A DNA stretch of 64,000 nt, from contig NZ_BMQA01000006.1 in the NCBI RefSeq assembly GCF_014647875.1, positions 248,001 through 312,000 on the forward strand, read 5' to 3'. How positions within the stretch are numbered: position 1 is the stretch's first letter; the number at the start of each line of letters is the position of its first letter. Below are positions 51,155 to 58,998 of the stretch, one piece after another. This DNA is from Streptomyces brasiliensis. Lineage in GTDB: Bacteria; Actinomycetota; Actinomycetes; Streptomycetales; Streptomycetaceae. Position numbers and translations under genes: made by a program. The notes under the pieces were generated by a model. That model was given only the letters and a program-made list of their open reading frames with translations. It was not told the origin of the DNA and did not search any database.

Positions 51155-51160
51155 TACTGA

Positions 51161-51199
51161 TCAGCGCGGCCCGCTAAGCAGAAGGCGTACGGCACGCAT
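51161..51199 (-). CDS. leuS leader peptide (12 aa, three consecutive Leu codons)
   Basis: ATG at 51199 encodes MRAVRLLLSGPR then TGA. Leucine codons CTT CTG CTT are adjacent at positions 6-8. It is followed at once by the stem and terminator of the leuS attenuator. The LLL-S core resembles the LLLL-S core of the leuA leader 50 kb away. Ribosomes stalled on the Leu codons would favour a read-through structure. The peptide probably has no function of its own. It is too short for ordinary gene calling, so it will be missing from most annotations. Confidence 0.78.
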   Translation of the reverse strand: MRAVRLLLSGPR

Positions 51200-51283
51200 G
51201 GCGTCAGGGTACCGCAGGCCTTGAGCAAGCCGCGACGCGCTTCCGTATGCCTGGTGGACAGACCCGCTCGACATGACAAGAAC

Positions 51284-51327
51284 TGAACCCTGTTCAACGG
51301 TTACTTCGCGTAACGCCCACTAGTGGG
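51284..51327. promoter_or_regulatory. Cluster of three palindromes between leuS and the redox operon
   Basis: TGAAC-CCT-GTTCA (51284-51296), GTTAC-TTCGC-GTAAC (51300-51314) and the perfect CCCACTAGTGGG (51316-51327) follow one another within 44 nt. The region is AT-rich for this genome and lies 125 nt before the redox operon and 85 nt upstream of the leuS leader ATG. It probably holds promoters and operators for one or both directions. Confidence 0.45.
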
Positions 51328-51451
51328 GCATCGCAACAACCGCATAGTCCTTTGATAACAGCGCAATAACTCAAACCTCGTACTCATCAGTATGGCGCCG
51401 CTTAGAGTGCCGCAGCGGGACCGCTTTCCCGAACCGCTCGGAGTTGCCCCC

Positions 51452-52717
51452 ATGAACCCTCGTCGTAGTAACAGTTCGCTTCCCAAACCGGGCCGGTCGG
51501 CCAACGGGATGGCGAGTGCTGTTGTTCTGCTGCTCATACCCGTGGTCGTACTGTTCGGAGGCAGCCGGCTCCAGGACTTCCTCAACTTCGGCGCAGGCGT
51601 CCTGTCCCTGGTCTGCCTCACCTGCTCGGTGATCTGGGGCCTGGTCGCACAGGACCGGCTCATCCTCAACACGCGCCAGCGGATCGTGGCCCAGGGCATC
51701 CACCGGGTGACCGCCGTCGCCTCGATCGCGTTCCTCCTGGTGCACATCACCATCAAGCTGGCCCTCGACCACACCGTCCTCATCGCCGCGGTGATCCCCT
51801 TCAGCCTCGGCGTCAAGGGCAGCGCGGGACTCATCGGCCTCGGCTCCCTGGCCGGGCTGCTCATGATCTTCGTGGGCGTCACCGGCGCACTGCGCAACCA
51901 GTTCGCCTCCCCGGCGCCGGTGGCGGCGCGCTGGCGCGCGATGCACATGCTGGCCTACCCGGCCTGGTGCGCGGCCCTGGTCCACGGCCTGTTCGCCGGC
52001 CGGCCGGCGAAGACGTTCTTCATGGTGTCGTACGAGCTGTGCCTGGTCGCGGTGGCCGCAGCCCTCGCCCTGCGCGCGGCTCCCCGCCCGTTCAAGCACA
52101 GGGTCGCCGAACGGCTCGTCTCGATCCTGGGCTCCGAGGAGCGGCCGGGCCGCGAGCAGCTGGACGCGAGCCGGGCCCGGGTGGCAGAGACCGCCGCCAC
52201 GCTGCCCGGCTACGACAGCCGACGCGCGCCGCAGCAATCGCGCGACGAGGCGATGGCCCGTCCGGCGCCCGCCTACGAGGCCCCCGCGTCCGGCTTCGCC
52301 GCCGCCTACCGGGCCGTCTCGACGCCTCCGCAGCCCCGGCAGCAGCCCTATGCGACCGGCCGGACCGGCCGCACGGACCTGCGGGCCACGGAGTCGATGC
52401 CGCGCGTGGACGGCCCCGCCGGTGGCTCGAGCAGCTGGCCGATCCCGTCCCCGCCGCCGGTCGGCGAGGCCCCCCCGTCGGCCTTCGACCCGCTCCAGGA
52501 CACCGGATACACCATGCCGGTCCACGGCAATCCGGGCACCGGCGGGTACGGCGGGAGTGATGCGTACGACACAGGTGAGACGAACACCCTCTACGGGACG
52601 TACAACCCGGGTGACACGTACAACAGCGGTCCCGCCAATGAACCGTCACCCGGTGCGCCCTACGACACCCCGGGCTCGGGCGAACCTTGGAACACGCCTT
52701 TCGGAGGCCATAGGTGA
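51452..52717 (+). CDS. Di-heme cytochrome b-like membrane protein with Pro-rich tail
   Basis: A 421-residue protein. The first ~215 residues contain about six transmembrane helices. Histidines H84 and H98 (14 apart) in one helix and H165 and H178 (13 apart) in another match the paired heme ligands of ferric-reductase/cytochrome b-type domains. The rest (about 220-421) is a cytoplasmic Pro/Gly/Tyr-rich disordered tail. ATG at 51452 (MNPRRSNSSLPK) follows GGAG. An upstream in-frame ATG at 51392 is possible. The stop overlaps the GTG of the NuoF-like gene by 4 nt, so the two proteins should work together in electron transfer. Confidence 0.78.
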   Translation: MNPRRSNSSLPKPGRSANGMASAVVLLLIPVVVLFGGSRLQDFLNFGAGVLSLVCLTCSVIWGLVAQDRLILNTRQRIVAQGIHRVTAVASIAFLLVHITIKLALDHTVLIAAVIPFSLGVKGSAGLIGLGSLAGLLMIFVGVTGALRNQFASPAPVAARWRAMHMLAYPAWCAALVHGLFAGRPAKTFFMVSYELCLVAVAAALALRAAPRPFKHRVAERLVSILGSEERPGREQLDASRARVAETAATLPGYDSRRAPQQSRDEAMARPAPAYEAPASGFAAAYRAVSTPPQPRQQPYATGRTGRTDLRATESMPRVDGPAGGSSSWPIPSPPPVGEAPPSAFDPLQDTGYTMPVHGNPGTGGYGGSDAYDTGETNTLYGTYNPGDTYNSGPANEPSPGAPYDTPGSGEPWNTPFGGHR

Positions 52718-54324
52718 ACGAGGCCCTGCCCGACGTACCAGAAGTCCGCGTGGTCGGCCTTCCGCAGCTCACGTCGGGCTTCGACCTTGTCGAACGACTC
52801 GATCTGCCCATGCACCTCAAGGTGCACGGGCCTCTCGACCCCCTGGGCGGTGAGCAGCTCGCGCAGCTCGCCGAACGCATCAACCTGAAGGGCCGCGGCG
52901 GCGCGGGCTTCCCCTTCCACAAGAAGCTGCGCTCGGTCGCCGAGTCGGCGATCAAGCGTGGCGTACGGCCGGTCGTCGTCGTCAACGGAAGCGAGGACGA
53001 ACCGGCCTGCCGCAAGGACACGGTGCTCATCAACCGTGCCCCGCACCTGATCCTGGACGGCGCGCTGCTGTGCGCCGAGGCCCTGGGTGCCCGCACGCTC
53101 GTGGTGGGGGTCACCCGTGAGTCGACGCAGCGCTCCATGGAGGCCGCGCTCGCCGAACGCGGCCTCAGCAACAGCCGCAGGTCGGCGGTGCGCGCGAGCG
53201 TGCAGCGCAACCCGGTCCGCATGGTCACCGGCGCGGCCGCGTCGCTGATCCGCTCCATCGACGGCGGTCCGGCGATCCCGCCCGGCCGCAAGGTCAGCGC
53301 CTCGCAGACCGGGGTCGGCGGTGCGCCGACGCTGCTGTCGAACGCCGAGACGTTCGCCCAGCTGGCGATCGCCGCCCGCATCGGCCCGGAGCGCTACGGC
53401 CACACCGGTCTGTACGACGAGCCGGGCACCGTCATGCTGACGGTCTCCGGCGCGGTCGCCCGGCCCATGGTGATCGAGGTCCCCACGGGCGTGCCACTGC
53501 GCTACGTCCTGCAGCTGGCCGGCGCCCCGCCGGTGCCGCAGGGCGTGCTGACCGGTGGTTACCACGGCAAGTGGATCGACGCGGCGACCGTCGACGAGGC
53601 GATCGTCTCCCGCAACTCCCTCGACGCGGTGGGCGGTTCGCTGGGCGCGGGCGCCATTCTGCCGATCAGCCAGGAGACCTGCCCGCTGGGCGAGTCGCTG
53701 CGGGTGGCGCAGTGGCTGGCCGAGGAGAGCGCGGGCCAGTGCGGTCCCTGCTACCTCGGACTGCCCGCCGCCGCGCGCGGCATGGAGGACATCCTGAGCG
53801 GCGGCGGACCGGCCGCCCTGGAGGCGCTCAAGCAGGTCGCCAGGAACGTGAAGCGGCGCGGTGCGTGCTCGCATCCGGACGGCTCCGCGATGTTCCTGGA
53901 GTCGACCATCAAGGCGTTCACCGACGATCTCGCCGCTCATGTCCTCGGCAACGGCTGCGGACGGCCCGTGGAGGGCGTTCTGCCGCTCTTCGAGGGGGGC
54001 AGAACGCCGACGGGCATCCCGGGCGGCGGCGAACCCGAGGACAGCGGCGCCAGCCGCCAGAAGATCTACGTCGACTGGACCCTGTGCCGGGGTCACGGCC
54101 TGTGCGCGGACATCCTCCCGGAGGTCTTCCAGCTCGGCGCCGACGGCTTCCCGACGGTCGCCCAGGCCAAGGTGCCGCAGTACGCGGAGGCGAAGGCGCT
54201 GCGCGCCGTGCGCCGCTGCCCGGCGCTGGCGCTGCGCCTCGAGGAGGACACGCGAGCGCAGGCGCCGTCCCGCAATCTGCCGGTCCTCTCCCAGGGCCGC
54301 GGCCGCCGCTCCCTGGGCCGCTGA
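52714..54324 (+). CDS. NuoF-like NADH-binding flavoprotein with C-terminal ferredoxin
   Basis: A 536-residue protein resembling the 51-kDa subunit of complex I. NADH/FMN-binding segments are LKGRGGAGFPFHKK and VVVNGSEDEPACRKD, a SLBB region follows (VSGAVARPMVIEVPTG), and the 4Fe-4S domain is CGPCYLG (C343, C346) with RGACSHPDGSA. Residues about 445-520 add a ferredoxin of the CRGHGLCADILPEVF...RRCPALAL type, binding a 3Fe-4S or 4Fe-4S cluster. It is not part of a nuo operon. The partner is the upstream di-heme-type membrane protein, so NADH electrons may pass via FMN and clusters to membrane hemes. The final acceptor is unknown. Confidence 0.85.
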   Translation: MNEALPDVPEVRVVGLPQLTSGFDLVERLDLPMHLKVHGPLDPLGGEQLAQLAERINLKGRGGAGFPFHKKLRSVAESAIKRGVRPVVVVNGSEDEPACRKDTVLINRAPHLILDGALLCAEALGARTLVVGVTRESTQRSMEAALAERGLSNSRRSAVRASVQRNPVRMVTGAAASLIRSIDGGPAIPPGRKVSASQTGVGGAPTLLSNAETFAQLAIAARIGPERYGHTGLYDEPGTVMLTVSGAVARPMVIEVPTGVPLRYVLQLAGAPPVPQGVLTGGYHGKWIDAATVDEAIVSRNSLDAVGGSLGAGAILPISQETCPLGESLRVAQWLAEESAGQCGPCYLGLPAAARGMEDILSGGGPAALEALKQVARNVKRRGACSHPDGSAMFLESTIKAFTDDLAAHVLGNGCGRPVEGVLPLFEGGRTPTGIPGGGEPEDSGASRQKIYVDWTLCRGHGLCADILPEVFQLGADGFPTVAQAKVPQYAEAKALRAVRRCPALALRLEEDTRAQAPSRNLPVLSQGRGRRSLGR

Positions 54325-54333
54325 ACGCACGCG

Positions 54334-54365
54334 CGGCGGGTCCCCCGGAAACGGGGGACCCGCCG
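54334..54365 (+). terminator. Terminator of the redox operon (GAAA tetraloop)
   Basis: CGGCGGGTCCCCCG (54334-54347) pairs perfectly over 14 bp with CGGGGGACCCGCCG (54352-54365) around a GAAA loop, 10 nt after the stop. Confidence 0.85.
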
Positions 54366-54387
54366 CCGACATACCACCGGAAAACAT

Positions 54388-54423
54388 CGAAGGCGGACCA
54401 TCCCTTCGGATGATCCGCCTTCG
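54388..54423 (-). terminator. Terminator of the first tRNA-Ala gene
   Basis: CGAAGGCGGA (54388-54397) pairs with TCCGCCTTCG (54414-54423), with an inner CATC/GATG stem. On the minus transcript it follows the tRNA by 7 nt and is followed by GATGUUUU. Confidence 0.8.
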
Positions 54424-54430
54424 ACTCCTG

Positions 54431-54503
54431 TGGAGCTAAGGAGAATTGAACTCCTGACCTCCTGCATGCCATGCAGGCGCTCTACCAACTGAGCTATAGC
54501 CCC
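54431..54503 (-). tRNA. tRNA-Ala (GGC), copy 1
   Basis: A 73-nt gene reading GGGGCTATAGCTCAGTTGG at the 5' end and TTAGCTCCA at the 3' end, with CCA not encoded. Acceptor, D (GCTC/GAGC), anticodon (CCTGC/GCAGG) and T (AGGAG/CTCCT) stems all pair. The anticodon loop ATGGCAT gives anticodon GGC, alanine. Identical to the copy at 58818-58890. Confidence 0.97.
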
Positions 54504-54604
54504 TCGCTTCGGTCCGCCCGGTTTCCCCGGCGGCGACGCCAACATTACACGGTCCACCGGGTGCATCACCAAATCGTTTCCGTTCTGCACCGATACGGAC
54601 GCTA

Positions 54605-55816
54605 GTGTCTGGTTTCGTGACCGTGATCGCGTTGTCCGGAGTCCACCGTCGAGTCCCGGTCGCCGTGGGGGCGTGCCTGGTGTCGTTCACGGCGTTCTGG
54701 GTCGCGCAGCGGATCGCGCACGTGTCGATGGTCGACCTGATGGTGTACCGGGCCGAGGGGGCGACCGTCCGCGCGGGAGGCGATCTGTACGCACTGCGCA
54801 CCACCGCCTTCCATCTGCCCGCAACCTACCCGCCGTTCGCGGCGCTGCTGTTCACGCCGCTGACGCTCCTGGACACCGGCCTGCTGCGCACCCTGGCGAC
54901 GGCCGGGAACCTCGCCCTCCTGGTGGTGTTCGTGCGGCTGTCGCTGAAACTCGTCGGCCACGCACGCGTGGCGAGCGTCTGGTGGGTCGCGGCGGCGGCC
55001 GTGTGGTGCGAGCCGGTGTGGACGACGCTCCGCTACGGGCAGGTCAATCTCGCGCTGGCCGTTCTGGTGCTGTGGGATCTGTCACGCCGCTCCCCGGGCG
55101 CCGCGGACCGCTGGGCCGGGGCCGGCCTGGGACTCGCCGCGGCGGTCAAGCTGACGCCCGCGCTGTTCGCCGTCTTCCTGGCCGCCACGGGTGTGGTGGC
55201 CGCGCTCAGGGGCGGCGACGGGGGTCCGTGGCTGCGGCACGCGCGCGGGGCCGCCGCCGCGTTCGCCGGAGCGACGCTTCTCGCGGCGGCCGTCCTGCCG
55301 TACGACTCATGGCGCTTCTGGACGCGCATGGTGCTGAGCACCGGCCGGGTCGGGCACGTCGAGGAGACCGCGAACCAGGCCCTGCGCGGCGTTCTGGCGC
55401 GCCTGCTGCACTCCCCCGACCCGGGAGCCCTCTGGGCCGTCACGGCGGCCCTCGTGGGCCTTGCCGGGCTCGCCGTGGCGGTCGCGGCGGAGTTGCGAGG
55501 CCACCGGTGCTGGGCGGTGGCCGTCTGCGCGGTGACGGCGCTGCTGGTGTGTCCCGTGTCGTGGTCGCACCACTGGGTGTGGTGCGTACCCGTGGTGCTC
55601 CTGCTGTGGACGCGCGGCCACCGCGCGGTCGCCGTCGGCACGCTGCTGGTCTTCTGCTCGTACGCCCTGTGGTGGGTGCCACATGTGCACGGCCGTCCCG
55701 AACTGCACCAGAACGGCGCCGAGTTGACGCTGTCGGCGCTCTACGCGTGCGTGGGGCTGGCCTTCCTGGTGCTCGCCGGACATCGTTGCCGAGACCCGGC
55801 GGACGTCAAGCCGTGA
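54605..55816 (+). CDS. GT87 polyprenol-phosphate-mannose-dependent alpha-(1-2)-mannosyltransferase-like protein
   Basis: A 403-residue integral membrane protein with about ten hydrophobic helices. It belongs to the GT87 (PimE-like) mannosyltransferases: an Asp after the first helix in VSMVDLMVYRAEGATVRAGGDLYALR is the catalytic acid position, and ATYPPFAALLFTPL, RYGQVNLALAVLVLWDL and CPVSWSHHWVW are typical of the family. It uses lipid-linked mannose on the outer membrane face to build glycolipids or glycoproteins. GTG at 54605. Its last 11 nt overlap the convergent small gene. It lies inside the block flanked by twin tRNA genes. Confidence 0.88.
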   Translation: MSGFVTVIALSGVHRRVPVAVGACLVSFTAFWVAQRIAHVSMVDLMVYRAEGATVRAGGDLYALRTTAFHLPATYPPFAALLFTPLTLLDTGLLRTLATAGNLALLVVFVRLSLKLVGHARVASVWWVAAAAVWCEPVWTTLRYGQVNLALAVLVLWDLSRRSPGAADRWAGAGLGLAAAVKLTPALFAVFLAATGVVAALRGGDGGPWLRHARGAAAAFAGATLLAAAVLPYDSWRFWTRMVLSTGRVGHVEETANQALRGVLARLLHSPDPGALWAVTAALVGLAGLAVAVAAELRGHRCWAVAVCAVTALLVCPVSWSHHWVWCVPVVLLLWTRGHRAVAVGTLLVFCSYALWWVPHVHGRPELHQNGAELTLSALYACVGLAFLVLAGHRCRDPADVKP

Positions 55817-56039
55817 CGAACGAGTAGAACCGCTTGAGCGTGCAGTGCTCCTCCAGGAGGCGGCCGTAGATCGGCTCACCCTCCAGTTCGCGGTACGTCT
55901 CGATCGGGTCGCCCTTTATGATCAGCGCCCGCGCGCATTCCTCGCACCAGTACTGGTAGTCGGGGTTGATCGGTTCCATGTCACGGACGATGGGCGTGCC
56001 GCTGCCGCACCAGTCGCACTTTCGCCTGTGTGCACCCAT
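55806..56039 (-). CDS. Small protein with two CxxC zinc motifs
   Basis: A 77-residue protein MGAHRRKCDWCGSGTPIVRD with CDWC near the N-terminus and CEEC at about residues 32-35 (YWCEECARALI), forming a likely zinc knuckle or treble-clef-like finger. The C-terminus (YGRLLEEHCTLKRFYSFVTA) is helical. No family recognised. It lies 3 nt beyond the stop of another tiny zinc-ribbon gene on the same strand and probably forms an operon with it. The 3' end overlaps the GT87 gene by 11 nt. Confidence 0.72.
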   Translation of the reverse strand: MGAHRRKCDWCGSGTPIVRDMEPINPDYQYWCEECARALIIKGDPIETYRELEGEPIYGRLLEEHCTLKRFYSFVTA

Positions 56040-56042
56040 CGA

Positions 56043-56216
56043 TCAGCTCCAGCTGTGGCCGCAGGCCGTGCACACGTAGGAAATACCGCCGTTGTCGCCG
56101 AGCACTTGGGCCACATGCGCGGAACCGCAGGAGGGGCAGCTGAGCCGGGTGGCCGTGTCCCGTATCAACGCCGCACCGAGGAGGTGGCCGACCTCCTCGA
56201 GGATGCTCGCAGGCAT
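56043..56216 (-). CDS. Tiny zinc-ribbon protein (57 aa)
   Basis: ATG at 56216 with an excellent ribosome site (GGAGGGAG, 6-8 nt upstream) encodes MPASILEEVGHLLGAALIRD, then a zinc ribbon with CPSC and CTAC separated by 21 residues and the ending GHSWS. The gene is below usual length cutoffs. Zinc-ribbon microproteins of this kind often act as small partners of larger complexes. The gene pair with the 77-residue CxxC protein (3 nt apart) suggests joint function, but nothing identifies it. Transcription may start in the short gap after the MFS gene stop at 56286. Confidence 0.75.
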   Translation of the reverse strand: MPASILEEVGHLLGAALIRDTATRLSCPSCGSAHVAQVLGDNGGISYVCTACGHSWS

Positions 56217-56285
56217 CGCTACTCCCTCCCGTCGGACCGCGCCCCCTACCGGCCGCTTGATTCTGCCACGGCCCGAGCAATACGG

Positions 56286-57755
56286 TCAGCGACGCCTCCG
56301 TACCAGTCCGGACACGGCGCCCACCGCGGCGGTCCCGGCCAGTGTCCACATGCAGGTCGAGAGCGCCTTCGCAGAGGTATACGCCTCCAGGGGCCCAAGT
56401 GACTCAAGCCGGTTCAGGAACAGTGTGCCGAAGGCCGCGACACCGATCAGCTGGCCGAGCTGGGTGACCGTCGCCAGCAGACCGCTGGCGTCGGCCGCGT
56501 CCTCGGGGCGCACGGTCGCCAGTGCCCCGGTGAGCGTCGGGCTGAACGCGAGGGCGAGCCCAGCGCCGACTCCGGCGTACGCGACGTACAGCGCCGCTCC
56601 TCCGTCGCCGCCGCCCCGGAACGCCAGGCCCACCCCCGCCACGGACAGCGCGGTGAGCGCGAACCCGGACGGAGTCAGCGCGCGCTGCCAGGAGGCCGGC
56701 CACCTGCGCCAGGTCATGCCGACCACGCCGAAGACGACGGCGGTGGGCGCGAAGGTGAGTCCGGCGCGCAGGGCGCTGTAGCCGAGGCCGCCCTGGATGT
56801 GCAGGGTGAGCGCGAACAGGAAACCGGCGTTGACCGCCATCACGGCCAGGATGCGCAGGACGGCCAGGCCCATGCCGGGCCGGCGCAGGACGCGGGGCGC
56901 GATGAGCGGGGCGCCGCCGCGCCGGGCCAGCCGGGACTCGTACCCGCAGAACAGGGCGAACAGCACGGCGGAGGCGGCCAGCGACAGCCAGGCCCACAGC
57001 GGCCAGTCCTCCCCCTGCCCCAGCACCAGCGGCACCGTCAGCAGCGACACGGCCGCGCCGAGCAGCACGAGGCCGGGCAGGTCCAGGCCACGCGCCGCCT
57101 GGGGGCCGGCGCCGCCGTCCCGGGGCAGGACCCGACGGCCCAGCACCAGCAGGACGGCGCCCACCGGCACGTTCACCAGGAACACCGGTCGCCAGCCGGT
57201 GCCGAGGAGGTCGGCGCTGACCAGGACGCCGCCGGCGATCTGCCCGGCCGCCGCACCGACGGCGAGGACCGCCGAGTACGCGCCGAGCGCCCGGACCCGG
57301 GCCTCGCCGGTGAAGGTGCGCTGGATGAGGCTGAGCACCTGCGGGATCATCACGGCCGAACCGGCGCCCTGCACCAAGCGGAACACGATCAGTTCTGTGG
57401 TGCCCTGCGACAGGCCGCAGGCGAGCGAGGCGACGGTGAACAGGGCGAGCCCGGCGAGGTGGACCCGGCCCTGGCCGAACCGGTCGCCGAGCCGGGCGCC
57501 GGTGATCAGCAGCACGGAGTAGGTGATGGCGTATCCGGCGATCACCAGCTGCAAGTCGGCGCCGGACGCCCGGAGTTCGGAGCCGATGGTGGGGGCCGCG
57601 ACGTTCACTATGAAGACGTCGAGGACCGCCATGAACAGGGCGGTGAGCACGACCGCGAGCAGCAGCCGGGGCCGGTTGTCGGTGCCGGGTGCTTCGCTGA
57701 TCGCAGTGCTCGGAGCGGGCGCGGGACCTCGTCCCGTCCGGGAAGTCGTCGTCAT
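56286..57755 (-). CDS. EmrB/QacA-type MFS exporter (DHA2, 14 TM)
   Basis: A 489-residue drug/proton antiporter of the 14-helix DHA2 group. Family motifs are MAVLDVFIVNVAAPTIGSELRAS (motif D1), GARLGDRFGQGRV (motif A), RLVQGAGSAVMIPQVLSLI (motif B/C region) and the late TLTGALATVRPEDAADASGLLATVTQLGQL. ATG at 57755. It is divergent from the MmyB-type regulator at 57894, which should control it. Because that regulator is frameshifted, the exporter may be deregulated. Substrate unknown. Confidence 0.92.
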   Translation of the reverse strand: MTTTSRTGRGPAPAPSTAISEAPGTDNRPRLLLAVVLTALFMAVLDVFIVNVAAPTIGSELRASGADLQLVIAGYAITYSVLLITGARLGDRFGQGRVHLAGLALFTVASLACGLSQGTTELIVFRLVQGAGSAVMIPQVLSLIQRTFTGEARVRALGAYSAVLAVGAAAGQIAGGVLVSADLLGTGWRPVFLVNVPVGAVLLVLGRRVLPRDGGAGPQAARGLDLPGLVLLGAAVSLLTVPLVLGQGEDWPLWAWLSLAASAVLFALFCGYESRLARRGGAPLIAPRVLRRPGMGLAVLRILAVMAVNAGFLFALTLHIQGGLGYSALRAGLTFAPTAVVFGVVGMTWRRWPASWQRALTPSGFALTALSVAGVGLAFRGGGDGGAALYVAYAGVGAGLALAFSPTLTGALATVRPEDAADASGLLATVTQLGQLIGVAAFGTLFLNRLESLGPLEAYTSAKALSTCMWTLAGTAAVGAVSGLVRRRR

Positions 57756-57803
57756 GCGCTCGAGCCTGGCGACGTGCGGGTACGGGTGCCGAGTGCCCGC
57801 TGA

Positions 57804-57820
57804 TGCTGGTACTGACAGCA
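57804..57820. promoter_or_regulatory. Candidate operator between exporter and regulator
   Basis: TGCTG-GTACTGA-CAGCA is an inverted repeat with a 7-nt spacer, 48 nt upstream of the MFS start and 73 nt upstream of the regulator start. It is a plausible binding site for the adjacent MmyB-type regulator. Confidence 0.4.
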
Positions 57821-57893
57821 CCTGGCAGAGGGAGCGCCCGGCGCCGACCATGGGGTGGTGGCGTGCGGGACGTGGAGCGAGGGGGACGTGACG

Positions 57894-58792
57894 ATGGGGA
57901 CGACGACACACCGCCGCCGGCCGGAGCTGGCCGCGTTCCTGCGCAGCAGGCGGGCCCGGGTGACACCCGGGGACGTGGGCATGCCACCGGGCCTGCGGCG
58001 CCGCACCCCGGGCCTGCGCCGCGAGGAGGTCGCCCAGCTCTCGGGCGTCGGCGTGACCTGGTACACCTGGCTGGAGCAGGGCAGACCGATCAACGCCTCC
58101 CCGCAGGTCCTGGACGCCGTGGCCCGCACGCTGCGGCTCGACCCGCCGGAGCGCGAGCATCTGTACCACCTCGCCGAGGTGCCGTACACGGCCGCACCGG
58201 GGGCCCCGGTGCAGACGGTGGGCCCGGAGATCCAGGGCATCATCGACGCCCTCGCACCACGGCCGGCGGTGGTCTACAACGCGCGGTACGACGTGCTGGC
58301 CGCCAACGCGGTCTACGCCGACCTGTTCCTCACCGGACCGCTGTCGGCCACGCGCCCGCCGAACGCGCTGTGGGGGCTGTTCACGGTGCCCGAGGAGGAC
58401 TGCCCGCTGATGTTCCGGAAGTCGGAGCTGCCGGTGATGGTCGCGACCCTGCGCGCCTCCTACGGCCTGCACGCCGGGGAGCCGGCTGGGAGGACTTCAT
58501 ACGCGGGCTGAGCGCGGCCAGTCCGCTCTTCGCGCGTCTGTGGGGGACGGGCGACGTGGCGCAGCCCGGGCGACGTGTGAAGACGTTCCGGCACGTGGAC
58601 GTGGGCGAGTTGCGGATGACGTCGGTGTCGCTGTCGGTCAACGGCATGCCCGAGTGCCGGATCGTGGTGTACACCCCGGACGACGAGGAAACGGCGCGGC
58701 GCACAGCGTTGCTGAGGGAGCGTCGGGAACGCCTGTGGCCGCCGCACGCGGCGCGGTGGATCACGGGCACGACGAAAAATCCCGCCCCCTGA
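57894..58792 (+). pseudogene. MmyB-type XRE regulator with a frameshift
   Basis: ATG 57894 (MGTTTHRRRPELAAF) has GAGGGGG upstream and encodes a normal HTH (TPGLRREEVAQLSGVGVTWYTWLEQ) and most of the MmyB ligand domain up to HAGEPA at about 58486. The frame then closes at 58511. The rest of the domain continues in another frame from 58487: WEDFIRGLSAASPLFARLWG, then RHVDVGELRMTSVSLSV and MVVYTP-like IVVYTPDDEETAR, to a stop at 58792. One missing base at 58486/58487 (GC-TGG where GCN-TGG is expected) explains it. Either a recent mutation or a sequencing error. Confidence 0.85.
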
Positions 58793-58802
58793 GGGGACGG
58801 GA
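58774..58802 (-). terminator. Intrinsic terminator of the second tRNA-Ala gene
   Basis: On the minus transcript ATCCCG-U-CCCC / GGGG-G-CGGGAU with a 3-nt loop is followed by UUUUU (A5 at 58774-58778). It lies 15 nt beyond the tRNA 3' end and overlaps the end of the regulator pseudogene. Confidence 0.88.
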
Positions 58803-58817
58803 TCCGTGGAGCCTGTG

Positions 58818-58890
58818 TGGAGCTAAGGAGAATTGAACTCCTGACCTCCTGCATGCCATGCAGGCGCTCTACCAACTGAGCTATAGCCCC
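58818..58890 (-). tRNA. tRNA-Ala (GGC), copy 2
   Basis: A 73-nt gene identical to copy 1 at 54431-54503: GGC anticodon in loop ATGGCAT, all four stems paired, CCA not encoded. The flanking sequences of the two copies differ, so the identity is confined to the gene and about 2 nt beyond. Confidence 0.97.
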
Positions 58891-58998
58891 TGGTCCCACG
58901 CGGCCGAGCCGCATGGTCTCTCGCCCCGCTCGGCGGGGCGAACAAGAAGAACTTTAGCCTGCGACCTGCCGGAAAGTGAAATCCGGGAGTGGGGGCGC

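Noticed and set aside
51090..51199. T-box riboswitch upstream of leuS
   Set aside because: No convincing T-box consensus (AGGGTGGNACCGCG) was found, whereas a Leu-codon peptide and terminator are present.
54431..58890. Integrated mobile element at tRNA-Ala
   Set aside because: No integrase, excisionase or partial att repeat; both tRNAs are complete with their own terminators.
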